NCBI RefSeq assembly: GCF_029227915.1
Contig: NC_079883.1
Span: 14,944,001 to 15,008,000 of the forward strand
Reading direction: 5' to 3'
Length of the DNA stretch: 64,000 bases
DNA from: Hydractinia symbiolongicarpus
Taxonomy: Eukaryota > Cnidaria > Hydrozoa > Anthoathecata > Hydractiniidae
Shown piece by piece: positions 47,708 through 59,142 of this stretch. Position 1 is the stretch's first letter. The number at the start of each line of letters is the position of its first letter. The notes beneath the pieces are model-generated. The model was given only the letters and a program-made list of their open reading frames with translations. It did no database searches and was not told where the DNA came from. The position numbers and the translations under genes are program-made.

Positions 47708-49604
47708 ATGGCAACTGTGAAGGGAAATTGTTTGGCCTTAAAAACCTTTTCAAATTATAACATATCAGATGTAATTGGCTATAAAAAATTTGAAAAAGAC
47801 GGCACAAAGGTTGTTAATTTTGTGTGGTGTAAGATCTGTGCCAAAATTAAAAAGGAGATACAAAATTGTTCTACGATAAAAGGGACAGCAAAAACTGCAA
47901 TCGATGCATATAACCAAGGAACAAGTTTTGTGACGAAATATCAGGTATGCATTATTTTTTTATTGGTATGATTAATTCTTATTTTTTGCATATAATGTTC
48001 TAACGTGTGGCCTTTCGCATTATTTTATATACACGATCGAACTCGATAATGTTTTTTTTCTTACATTTTATTATATCTTGCTCTAAAAAGATTTCCTAGC
48101 AGCTCTTTGCGTCATAATTATTGTACACGATTTTAAATAAGTTTAGACATGTTTTCGTCTTATAGATTTTTCACCATATTGATGGTAGTTGCCACAAGTT
48201 TGCATGTAGTTTAAACAACTCGGAAGATTCAGATACACAAATTAAAACTAATTCAACTCCTTTAACATCACAGTGGCAATAGTCTGACTGAAACTAGTGG
48301 TACTCTTACCAAACTTTTCGTTGTTGGGAAATGGGGATAGACACGAAAGGAAAGTCAGTCAGAACCCCTAGGATACTTTTTCATTCAAGTTCGAAGTGGT
48401 CACGCTAAGTTCCTACTACAGGCATATCGCTGGTGGCGTTATGGAACAAGGTTGAGAAAGTTTAGAACTTTCTAAGCGCCCAGAACTTGATGAGTAAAGG
48501 ATCTGTTCCAAACCTATTAAAACAAACTTCTGCGCGACAGCATTTCGATGGCTTGTTTTTTTCAGGCAAAACCTTTCCATGTTACGTTACATGATCGCGT
48601 ACATTTAGAGGCCTATTCGTAATCACTCGTCATTGCGCGCCTAATGTACTCAGGCGAGTGATAAATCTCTGAAAACATTTTTTAGGAGCGCGACGCACCA
48701 CACACCTGTATTTTTTTATATGATGCAGGCCCGGTCAGGAGACGCGTGCGATCGCACGCGCACACGCCAAAACATTTACGCGTGCGATTTATCGTTCGCG
48801 TAAGACTTTTACAAGGGTGACGACAGTCACAAGGAAAATGCCAACAAGCAACGCATCAACATCGAATTGCAAAATTTTACATATCTCAACAAAGATTCCG
48901 TAAATTCCGCCATTGGAAAGAAAAAAGATGTCTGCAATTTGTTAAAAGAATTACTGGAAGCGAAATTCGCCGATTTTCAGGAGCCAGTTTTAAAGTCGAT
49001 GATATGGTTTGATTGTAGGAGGTGGCCTACCGACGATAAATCTTTTGGGTTTGATAATATAAAAGAAATGTATTTACATTTTAAGCAGCCGTTGGATTTA
49101 GTTGGGTATGATGAAGTTGTGGCTATTCGTGAATGGCGTTCTTTAAGCTTTGTAAAAGCCAACCATTCTGGGGAAGAGCCATTAAGTGTTTGGAAAACAG
49201 TGCTAGCCTTCAAACGTACTGAGTTTCCAAACTTGTGCATGTTGGCTGAGTTAGTTTTGTGCCTTTCAGCGTCAAACTCTACGGTGGAGAGAGCATTTAG
49301 CCTACTCACACTTCTTTTATCCGATAGGAGGTTAAGTATGAGCCACATCACCATGGAAAATCTTTTGTGCATCAATTTAAATAACAAGATTTGGACAGAA
49401 AAAGAAAGAGAGGAGATTACATAAATGGCTGTAATAAAATATCTCGAAAAGCGGCGCAAAAAGAAATGCATAACATGGGAACCACCACATAAGAAGCCCT
49501 GCTCTAGCTCGTTTGACGTAACCACGATTTCGTCGTCAGATAACGAAGACAGCAACAGTGAAGATGATGACAGCAGTGTTGTTGTATTTTCTGATTCAGA
49601 GTAG
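47708..49604 (+). pseudogene. Broken hAT transposase (BED finger and dimerisation domain, middle deleted)
   Basis: Exon 1 (47708-47944, donor CAG|GTATGC) carries VNFVWCKICAKIKKE, the CxxC half of a BED/TTF finger. An exon from 48166 in matching phase supplies the histidines (FHHIDGSCHKFACS) and stops at 48280. The catalytic middle is absent. From 48867 a frame resumes with the hAT C-terminal domain: FPNLCMLAELVLCLSASNST and VERAFSLLTLLLSDRRLSMS. A single TAA at 49422 interrupts this frame, which then continues (KYLEKRRKKKCITWEPP, acidic NEDSNSEDDDSS) to 49604. It belongs to another hAT lineage than the intact gene at 43370-46775. Confidence 0.8.
48724..48800. repeat. GC-rich palindromic patch
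   Basis: Contains an 18-base perfect palindrome, CGCGTGCGATCGCACGCG (48743-48760), and a second ACGCGTGCGAT at 48778. It is very unlike the surrounding AT-rich DNA. It lies inside the gap where the hAT pseudogene has lost its core. Confidence 0.8.
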
Positions 49605-51447
49605 ACCTTGAACATGAACAAAAATATTGTTTTAAATGACTCAAGTCTTGTTAACATTATCCCTCCTTTTAGTCTTCTGGAAATTCCCATTATTTTCCCA
49701 TCCGCCTTGGTAATTATAGTTTGCCGTGCCAAATTTTATTACACTGAATAATTGAAAGATATGCAAAGGATATTATGTGTCAATCAAGCCAGAATGTCCT
49801 TGTATATTCTTTTTTTTAAATAAATTTTTTACTAAATATTATTTGTATTAAATTTTATTATTCCTTATAGCATATACTTGAAGAGACAAAGCTTCATATT
49901 TTGAGTTTCAAGAAACAATAGTTTTTCATCTTGACATTTTGAAGTTGATGTTTTCTTTAATTAGTGTATCTTGGTCTGTGTCCTGGATATTGTAAATTAT
50001 TTTAGTAAAACAAACAATACTAATGGAAGAACGATGTTTGGAGTGTGGCAAATTTTCTTCCTGAATCCACATTTCCAAATTGAAACAAAAAAAAGGTCTT
50101 ACCATTGGTAGGCCCAACAATGACATTAATAATTTGGCAATAAAAAGTTTCCTGAGCAAAGAAAAGCTTTTGTTATACAACTTTTATGAAGTTGTTAGAT
50201 ATCTTAGATATGTATCCATTATTGACAGAGGGAGGTCAAGTGGGCTTTTTATTTTTAGTGAATTTAATTTCAGACATCTAAAATATTCCCATTAAATTTT
50301 TGCATATTGAAATGCTATACATTTAGATGTTGCAAGAATTCAGAAGAGTTTCGGACTTTCATATAAAAGGAAAAAATTCGACAAGATAATTGCCATGCAC
50401 TTTTGAGGAAACAAACAATTACTGTGCTTCTAAAGACCTATATATAATGTTAAAGATTGTAGAACCACAATCAGAACAAAGAAAGAAGTGTAAGTTAAGT
50501 TTAATAAACCTCAGGAAAAACATGAACAAGATTAACCATCCTTGTAAAACAAAAAATGTTCACTATTTTGGGATTTATTTTCACTATCCTTGTAAAACAA
50601 AAAATGTTCACTATTGCATTTTAATTCGATGGTCAAAGATGCAAAAGTTGCTGAGGAGAAACACCTCTAATTATTGTATACAGATAAAAAAAAGGGCTCT
50701 TGAGATGGTGAACTTACAGAACAAATATTTTTAAGATAGGGAACTTACAGAACAAATATTCACAACAAACAAAGCATTGTTCCTCAATTCCTGTGTGATG
50801 CAATTTGCTAAAAAATGCAAACTGCCTATTCATTTCTGTTTTCTCACTTAATTTCATGAAAATGTAAAAAGGTAATATATATAATAACTATCATTTAGCT
50901 CACATCTAAGTCAAATAACAAAAGTCTTTGTCGTTTTACCACCATCAGTGAAACAACCATAACCATCAAGTCTTTGATCTTGAAGTAAGTAAAAACGCTG
51001 ACTCACATTTCAGTTTCACTCTAATGCAGGTAAGATGTGGGTGTTTTCACAGCATCAAAGAAACACAGTTTTCTAGAGTGTGATCTGAAATATAAAATAT
51101 ATTTAAAATATAAAATATATTTAAAATACCAAAATATTTTTTCATATTTTTGGCTTTTATATATAAAATTACATGGTCTATTTAGTTTGTGTGAACTTAC
51201 TTTTATGCACGCACACGGTCTATACTATAATAATCTCGGTCTATCTATGAGCCAAAATGATACTTGAGTGAAGCCAATTCAATGCAAGCATTCCTTAAAA
51301 AAGGCCCAAACAACAATCAAATTTATTTATTTATTTTTTATTACATTCTGTATTTTCTTGCAAACACTTGTGCATTTTTTAACATTTTGAATCTTGGTTT
51401 ATTACCTTTTACACCCACATACCAATTTTACATATAATTTATTTTAA
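49605..51447. other. Intergenic, short direct repeats only
   Basis: No gene recognised. CCTTGTAAAACAAAAAATGT (about 29 bases in all) occurs at 50538 and again at 50587. GGAACTTACAGAACAAATAT is duplicated across 50709-50760. AAATATAAAATATATTT words repeat near 51087-51125. Confidence 0.5.
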
Positions 51448-51581
51448 CTAGTCGTTAACCCGTGCATAAGTCCACAGGTTCGCCCTTCCTTTATTAGCCG
51501 CATTTTGTGTGTCTCGCTACTGCAATTACCATTTTGCGTGACAGACAGATAGACAGACGCATACGGTTATTATAATATAGA
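51448..51581 (-). mobile_element. Short non-autonomous Helitron, second copy
   Basis: On the minus strand it starts A|TCTATATTATAATAACC and ends GGGTTAACGACTAG|T. The 3' sequence GTTAACGACTAGT matches the copy at 19097-19270 with one change. The hairpin is partly decayed. Confidence 0.65.
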
Positions 51582-51753
51582 TGTTTAGTTTTAATATTTT
51601 TAATATTTATAGTGTGTAACCCATCATTTTTGTAAGGTTTAATGCTCATTGTGCATCATGCATATTTGTGGCATGCAAATGTACCATGTTACTAACTTTT
51701 CTTCTGGCCAGATTATTTGTCTTGATAAATAATATTATTACCTTACAGTAATC

Positions 51754-54700
51754 CTATTGAAGAATTTTAGTATTTCTGATTATTTCAACATCATCTGGTA
51801 TTGGAATCGGCTCTGAGTTTTCAGACCACAGTTTCTCTGGTACTTGCAAAAGAAGATTCTTTGGAAATGTATGAAGTGCTGTGTCATTAAAAATGTCATC
51901 ATGAACGAAACAATTCTCTATTTTATTTTTGAGAGTGTACGGAAGAACCTAAAAAAGATATCAAAATAAAATAAATAAACCTGTGATTTACTACACTGCA
52001 GGCCTTTGGTTGGCATGTAGCAAAAAGCATACATAAAGTAGGTGTGCTTTTAGGAACAATACATTGCTACTGATTGCACATGATGGACATGTTGAGTGTG
52101 TTATAACACGGCAAAGACTGCATTGTGTATGCGTCAATACTATCAATGTACCTGTTTGATGTACTTTCCAGTCTCCAAAAAAACTCTTTCTGGCAGTCTA
52201 AATAGAAGAAACACAGAATTTATATTTTCTAAAACGAAAAATCCATAGAACCATAGAATGATTAAGGAACATCCCAGACTTTGCATTGTTTCTAGAAAAA
52301 AAATCACTATACCTTTCTTCGTAACTAGAAAAATCATTGCCAATTATATAAACCTTTTCCAGGTGCTGCTTACTCCAATTCCTCCAAAGTAAATTGTTAT
52401 ACATAGCCTTCCCACAATGCAACATAAAAAACATTGTTGCAACACATGCCAGCCTTTTACATTCCTAGAGATATAAACAATACTGTCACAGGCATATCTT
52501 AAGATTTAACTTCACAAAAACAAAAACACCATATAAAACCAAGTGTTAATGCAACAAGGAAGTTGTAAAAAATATGTACTGCAATTTTTTCAAACCATAT
52601 TTTTCAAGATAAATCTATATTTATTGGATAGATAAAAAATAAGAAAAAAATCACTTAGTATACAAAAATTAAGTTTTTGTCACTTAGTATAGAAAAATTT
52701 TTTGTACTAACATAAAAATAAAAATAGATAAAGATAAGAGTTTAATTTGAGTTCACAAGAGCTATTCTTCATGATGACCTACTTTGTAATCTATGCACAT
52801 CATTAAAATGTGAAATTGTAGCAAGTAAAAGTGCAAACGATAGTGATCATTAGCTTAAAATAAACATGATTTTAAAACATGTGAAGCATGTTTTACAATT
52901 AGTGATACTTCTTGAAATTTCATCCAATGCAATGTTGTTTAGTAAAAATAATGTACATTTTAGTCTTACCTCATTCTTATTGATCACGTTGATATTAAAT
53001 GATTGAAGTAGATCCATTTCTTTTTGCACCAAAATCGGATCATAAGCATAACATTTAATCTTAAAAAAAAGGGGCTAAACCAGGTAATGTTATGTAAAAC
53101 ATTTTAATCCCATCACCATCTAGAATTTAGTAAACAAATTTAGGTCATTGGCATTGCCCTTCTGTTATGAATTTAATCTGCATTTGATTGTTGACCAGCA
53201 ATCTCAATGCTCCTAATGTTCTGCCTAAGAACAATTTGCCAGCTTCTAAAAAGTCGTTTTCCAAAATGTTAACGATTGTGTTTTGACAGCTTTACAAGGA
53301 AATATGGTGACAGTTTAAGCTTTTTTGGCTTTAGATCAATTATAGCTAGCAAATAAATGACCACACATCAAACTCTGACATATACAGGAACTGTCAGAAA
53401 ACTGGATACTTTTCATACATTGTACTTGTATTAGATTGTATTCAGTCTAAGTTGCAGAAAATGGATGCAGAAGTCAAAACAAAAAAACTCAAGGGAACTT
53501 GAACAACATACTAATAAAACAGAAAAATATAGCATATATAAACTGAAATCTAAAATCAAGAAACTGAAAGTTTTCATTCAAATTATTTTTTTTCATGGAT
53601 GTACATATTGCAACAAAAGGATTTTGAAAAAAATTATTATTTCAAATTTGCAATTTTTGATCATTTTAGCTTTTAGAATAAATAGCTAGAATGGCTAGAG
53701 TAATTAACCATAGTTTTTTTAGAATTAAACCCAACAGTCAAGAGTTCTTTCTGCTTTTTATATGAACATCAAGGAAACAAACAACACAACAAACCTGTAG
53801 TTTTTCAATGATAAGCAAGACAAGTGCTAACTGGTATTTTGCAGTTATACTGCTGGAGATTGATCCGATGCCATACACAACTATTTCTTCAATAGAAGAA
53901 TGTTCCTCTGTTATTGAAATTGTTCTTTGTAGAACATCTAAAGATATAAAATACACTGCAACTACATTTGCATTCCAGCATCAGGATGTCCAATGTGTGA
54001 CAAAAAACTACAATGTTTTTAACATCAATGTGTTAACCAAAAACATTTAGTCACAATTGGGAGAGTATGCAGAGTGTACTCTTGACAAAGTTATTGGTTG
54101 TATGACACTTGTTCATAATCATAAAATTTTACAAAATGCTTTTAATGGAGGATTACTTTCTAAATATTTATATTGGGACTAAAAAAAGAGGCCTTTTCGC
54201 AAATAAGTTCTTCGTTCAATTATGTTGTTATTGCATATTCCTTCAGGTTCTTCTAGATTGACTGACGTTCTTCTTGACTACTACTTAACTAACAATGCTA
54301 GATTACGGTATGTACACCAAAATCTTTATATATATATATTATCCATAATTTAGCACATAAAAGATCTGCGTAATCTGAAATCAAAGGTTTAACATTACCC
54401 TTAGACAATATTCTCTTCTTTTGATACATGCATACTATACATTGGAAGCAGAGACTCAAAAGATCGTATTGCCTCACTCCCTTATCGTTAGTTATGTCAA
54501 ATCTGGATAAATCAACCCCTGACCTATGAGGATTGGAAAAAACATTTTTCCATTCTGAGTACCTATATCAGCTTCTATATCTACAACTTTCTGAAGCTGA
54601 TATATATCAGCTTCAGAAAGTTGTAGATATAGAAGCTAATATAGAACAAATGTAAATACTATTCCTGCCCCATTGTTGGTTTGTTGTTTACAATTTTTGT

Positions 54701-55379
54701 TTCCCTGCTATTCAGTTGGAGTATGAAGTTTTCATATGTACATACAGCTATTCGTGCTCTGGTACTCACAAGATGATACCATACCACTGTTTTTTGTATA
54801 TGCATGTTTCTTTTTATTATATTTTTCACCCAAACAGACACAACACTGATACCAGCTCAAATATCAAACACGTTCACAAGTGGATAAACATCAATTGCTC
54901 ACTAACAGCTATACAATGGGAAATCAACAATTGATAGTATATATAACTAAATGTACTTACTGAAAAACTTTTTGCTAAAATCACTGTGTAATAATTCCAA
55001 CCTGTATGCAAGCATAGAATTTATTACAGTAAAAATGTTAATGAAACAACAAAAGTTTAAGGATCAAGCCTGCCACAAGTAGTATGTATGTAAAAATTTA
55101 ATATCTTTCCTGCTTGCTGAAAACTAATCACAATGAAATTTTAGGCTTTAACTTGGAAACCTAACTCCCTTTTCTTTAAGGAAGTAGTTATGGGGATATC
55201 CATAGGAATGTCAATTCGGTTTAAATTTTGCTCAGAAATCTTTACCTGTAGCTGTTGATCTTCTCTTTGCATTTTTCTATGTCGAAATCCTCAACACTTT
55301 GTGAGTCACAATTCTGAACAGTTTTGTTAACTCTCCTTCTGATTTTGTTTTTTCTTCCAACAACCTGAAAACCATCCAT
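51754..55379 (-). CDS. SRRD: SRR1-like domain protein
   Basis: Seven exons on the minus strand: 55379-55246, 55001-54961, 53937-53795, 53059-52970, 52464-52313, 52197-52152, 51948-51754. All phases agree and give 266 residues (the human SRR1-domain protein is somewhat longer). The SRR1 core is visible: [14 protein letters not shown] at about 75-88 and [14 protein letters not shown] soon after; [16 protein letters not shown] with NINVINKNE; and [20 protein letters not shown] with [14 protein letters not shown]. The last exon has [14 protein letters not shown], as in the family. SRR1 of plants acts in light and clock signalling. The animal protein is linked in the literature to heme and clock regulation, but its biochemical role is not settled. 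An acceptor-like TTATTTTAG lies 25 bases before the ATG. A long palindrome sits in intron 2. Confidence 0.9.
54564..54643. repeat. 80-base near-perfect palindrome without spacer
   Basis: Two 40-base arms meet at GCTGATATATATCAGC (centre between 54603 and 54604) with one mismatch. It lies in intron 2 of the SRR1-like gene. Confidence 0.9.
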
Positions 55380-55404
55380 CTCAATTTTATCATTCTTGTT
55401 TACC

Positions 55405-56681
55405 CTAAAATAATTTACTTAGAAGAGTAATAAAACACATGTTAAAAATAGCAACATCAGAAAAAAAATTGTCCTTTTAAAATTCTGTATATCCTTTCCT
55501 GGTTTACTACAACTAATAGCAATATTTATTATTTCCCAGTCCTTGAAAATTTCTGGTGAGGGCTGTTCCTTTTATATCCTAGTCTGATAAAATGTTTACA
55601 CAGCGCATGCAAAACCGTGACCTTAAAAAATTATTTTAAAATTGAAGATGTGCCAGAAAAGGTAAAGGTGTGATAAATGTAATTCGAGTGTAAACAAGAA
55701 CAATGAGTTAAGTGAACAAAATAAAAAGAACACAAGAATTATCGTTTATAGGACAAATCCACACACAAATTTTATTTATTGAAAAATTCATTCAACAGTA
55801 ATTTATCATTTATTATATTTAAAATTTAATTTTTCTTTTTTAAAAAAGATCAAATAATTACCATGTGATAAAATAATACACTTAAATTCAAGTTTTTTTT
55901 ATCTTTTTATATTTTTTTAAATTAAAGATACTGGAGAATCTTCAGCCATGATTTACAATCATTAGCCATCATTAATCAACAAAATATTTTTGGACCAGGC
56001 TAGTCTTATAATGGTGACAATAGGTATAAAAATTAATGATCTTTGGGGACGAAATTTAAAAATAAAAAAGGTTGTAAATGCAAATGTTATTTCTGTGATA
56101 CATAGGATAACTGCACAGATGAATTTCAGAGTGTACAGCATTATTGTGAAGTAGGGGAAAAGAAAAAGCTGAAAAATTTATTTGGGCATATTTATGTATG
56201 TAGTAAGCTTTTACAACACCCGGTTGGTATGATCACACTAAATTATTATAATAATGATTGTTTATATTTGGAAATATTAAATTATGTAACAATAAAATAA
56301 TTAAAATAATTCTAAAGGTATTGATTTCACCATATTATTAAGAATAGGACCATAATTGTAAGTTTAAACTCATTAAACAAAAAAATACTTGTGATCAATA
56401 AAATGATTAAAAACTGCAGTGGTCTGGGGACTAATCTTAATTTGTTTTTCCTGTAATAAAAGAAATATCTAAAAGCTCACACATACGAACTTAGTGTTTA
56501 GTTTTCTCATAATAAGTGACATTGTAGTCACTACACATAAAACAATAAACAAGACTGGGCTTAACAACTGCCTAGAAGAAAAAATCAGTTTGAGATTCAA
56601 AAATATAAAGTTCTTACAAGTATAGGACATCTGCCACAAAATCAAAGTGTGCAAATGAAAATTAATAATAAAAATGATTTA
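55405..56681. other. Spacer between the SRR1-like gene and KDSR
   Basis: 1.3 kb of AT-rich sequence between two genes on the same strand. No coding sequence recognised. A minus-strand AATAAA (complement of TTTATT near 56675) just after the KDSR stop is a plausible polyadenylation signal. Confidence 0.5.
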
Positions 56682-57761
56682 TTAGTCCTGCTGGCTCCTT
56701 TTATGTTCATTGCTTATAATATTTGCAAAGTGATTTTGCAAAAATAAAATGTACACACGAAGAAAGGGCATCAACAAACATTGACTCCAAAACTCCAACA
56801 CAGAACCTGGAGGTGCCCCTCCACAGGTTAATGCATTGACAAAATACCCATCAGTACCAAATCCAATCATAAATTGACGGTTTTCAACACCAGATTTTAT
56901 GATTTTAGCAACAACTTCACATTCCCATAAACCAGCTTGCTCAGATATTAGGCGAGTGGCATTTGGTTTTTTCTTGTTTTCTGTCTCAAATCCTGGTGTT
57001 TTCGTGTCTGGTGGAAACACTAAACTTACACCAATACCATAAGGTCGCAACTCAGATTGCAACACTTCTGCAAACCCTCTAACTGCATATTTTGATGGAG
57101 AATAGGCTGTAAAGCCTGTCACACCAAGTTGGCCACCAACAGAAGATAGAAACACAACATGGCCAAACTTCTGCTTAATCATATGGGGAATAATAGCATG
57201 AGTCAGGTACACAGATCCTAAATAATTTGTATCAATCATTTCTTTGAATGTCTTTTTCTCAAGATGTTGAAATTGTCCAGGAACAGAAAAACCCGCACAG
57301 TTGATCAAAACATCAATAGTACCAATGTTGTCAATTAACTTTTTAATCTGATTGTCAATCTCAGTTTCTTTGCACAAATCCATTGACAAATATGAGACAC
57401 GTTGACTGTCAGACTTTAGTGCATCGAGTTCTTTAACACAAGATTTTAAGCGATCTTCATTTCTTGCCAGCAGAATAATATTGCTACATCCAGATGAAAG
57501 CAACTTCTTAGCTAATGCAAATCCAATGCCACTACTTCCACCAGTGATTAAAACATTCTTACCATCAAACAACATAGTTGAAGGTTTAGGTTTTAAATTG
57601 GAAATAATAACTGATGAGAGATAAATTAAATCCATCACCAAAATGATGAAAAGAGATACAAACATTTGTCCATATGAAACTTGACTCCATAACAAATAAG
57701 CAGCAGCTGAAATTGGTATTGTTGCATGAAGCAATAAACGCGATGTTGTTAATTGATTCAT
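56682..57761 (-). CDS. KDSR: 3-ketodihydrosphingosine reductase
   Basis: NADPH-dependent short-chain dehydrogenase of the ER that reduces 3-ketodihydrosphingosine to dihydrosphingosine, the second step of sphingolipid synthesis. A single open frame of 359 residues (human 332). Hydrophobic segments at about 9-25 and 33-54 precede the Rossmann fold. Cofactor loop TGGSSGIG is at 73-80 and NCAG at 154-157. The catalytic triad is Ser206/207 (FLSSVGG), Tyr220 and Lys224 (YSPSK). PPDTKTPG at 250-257 is typical of KDSR. A hydrophobic stretch at about 327-341 lies near the C-terminus. No intron interrupts it, unlike NUP133 and the SRR1-like gene beside it. The codon just before ATG is part of a clean acceptor (TTATTTTAACAG|ATG). 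Confidence 0.95.
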   Translation of the reverse strand: MNQLTTSRLLLHATIPISAAAYLLWSQVSYGQMFVSLFIILVMDLIYLSSVIISNLKPKPSTMLFDGKNVLITGGSSGIGFALAKKLLSSGCSNIILLARNEDRLKSCVKELDALKSDSQRVSYLSMDLCKETEIDNQIKKLIDNIGTIDVLINCAGFSVPGQFQHLEKKTFKEMIDTNYLGSVYLTHAIIPHMIKQKFGHVVFLSSVGGQLGVTGFTAYSPSKYAVRGFAEVLQSELRPYGIGVSLVFPPDTKTPGFETENKKKPNATRLISEQAGLWECEVVAKIIKSGVENRQFMIGFGTDGYFVNALTCGGAPPGSVLEFWSQCLLMPFLRVYILFLQNHFANIISNEHKRSQQD

Positions 57762-57979
57762 CTGTTAAAATAACTAAATGAAAATATCTACATAATATTA
57801 TAAAATTAAAGCAAACACTTGCAGAGTTGGGATGAAGCAGGTTGGAATTTGGAATTTGTGAATAAAAATGCCATAATTTGTGAATCATTCTACAAAGAAA
57901 ATGTTAAAACTGTGTATCCTATTTTTTCATTAATCATTTATTTCTATCGCCAGCTGTTGTTGCAACAAGATACCATTAA

Positions 57980-58630
57980 AGCTTGGTGCTCACCTGGCAC
58001 TAAAGAGCTCTAACGAGTGATATCTCCTGTTTTTTTTCATATTGTTGCTCATTAGTGCTGTTTTTCGAGCACTAACGAGAACTAAGGGTTAGTGCTGTTA
58101 TAAGTTATTTTTGATAACTACACTAAGATTCTAGTGCTCGTTTCATTGTTTTCCTTTGAGATCAAAGATGCCGATATTCGTGCAGAAGTATTTTGTACAG
58201 AACATGATTTCCAAATGACGAAATAGAGTGCGAACTGTGAATCTATTCTGTGTGTGTTTTACAACAGAGGAAAATGTTGTTGGAGAAATAGAAATGTAAA
58301 CCAACCTTCAGGCATAGCAGAGAATGAACAGCTAGCAGAATGTGTTAGAAACTTTCTGGCACCTTATTCCCCTTTTTCCTAGCCTGAATATCGGACATAT
58401 CCAAAATCTTTTTTCCTTTAAATTCTGTTTCAATTTTTGTAAACATAGCAAAAGCAACAGCAAAAGCAACCTTCTTCTTCTACGTTCCATGCTCAAAAGA
58501 GATCTTATATTAAGTATTTTTCTGTTATAGTGTAAATCACTTTGAAAGAGACGCTCATTTTCCAGTGCTCTTTAGTGCTCAATTTCTATCGCCCTTTAGT
58601 GTTCTTTAGTGCCAGGTAAGAACAAAGCCT
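57980..58630. mobile_element. Inverted-repeat element of about 650 bases upstream of KDSR
   Basis: The left end AGCTTGGTGCTCACCTGGCACTAAAGA and the complement of the right end (AGGCTTTGTTCTTACCTGGCACTAAAGA) agree over about 27 bases, perfectly in the inner 15. TTAGTGCTC/GAGCACTAA words recur inside on both strands near both ends. No target duplication is evident. It encodes nothing. Confidence 0.65.
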
Positions 58631-58848
58631 AACAAAGGATCAATGGAAAGTGACCTACAGTGCTCCCAGATTAAAGCTGCAAAGAGGTTATCTTCTTCAG
58701 TTTCTAATTTGAAACCAGTCTTAGATTTAACAATTGCCCAAAAGAAACTCTTCACAATTTAAAAAAACAGGACAAATTTGCTAGGAATTTAAGTTTCTTT
58801 TTTTTTTTGGTTGAGGGTAGAAACTGAAGTTTAAAAAACAGAGGAAAG

Positions 58849-59142
58849 TTACATGTAAGTTTCCCACCACCTAGATGGAATTAGGTTAGCAATACATCTG
58901 GTATCAAACACAATAAACTTAGGCAAGGGGGGCAGTAATAAGCTCGAAATGTCAACTAATGCTTTAGGACTCATTTTAAGCCATCTTTTGACAAAAGCAG
59001 TTTTTTCGTCATTTTTTAATGTATAAGAAGCGTCAATTTGTAAAATCAAAGTAACAAATTCCTCTGCCCCATTCCACAACACAGGGATTGCTGTTTTGAT
59101 GTAGGCAACAAATGTGGTACAAGTTCCAGCAATGTTCAACAT
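58849..59142 (-). CDS. Hypothetical 97-residue ORF, unrecognised
   Basis: The minus-strand frame from ATG at 59142 starts MLNIAGTCTTFVAYIKTAIP, passes NDEKTAFVKRWLKMSPKALV and ends SRWWETYM. It has protein-like composition with few Lys/Asn homopolymers. No domain recognised. It could be an exon or a transposon fragment. Confidence 0.3.
   Translation of the reverse strand: MLNIAGTCTTFVAYIKTAIPVLWNGAEEFVTLILQIDASYTLKNDEKTAFVKRWLKMSPKALVDISSLLLPPLPKFIVFDTRCIANLIPSRWWETYM

Noticed and set aside
48977-49732. 251-codon minus-strand ORF
   Set aside because: Antisense shadow of the hAT dimerisation domain, which has clear family motifs on the plus strand.
53808-54050. 80-codon plus-strand ORF
   Set aside because: Antisense to the SRR1-like exon at 53795-53937, which carries the YGIG and QLAL family motifs.
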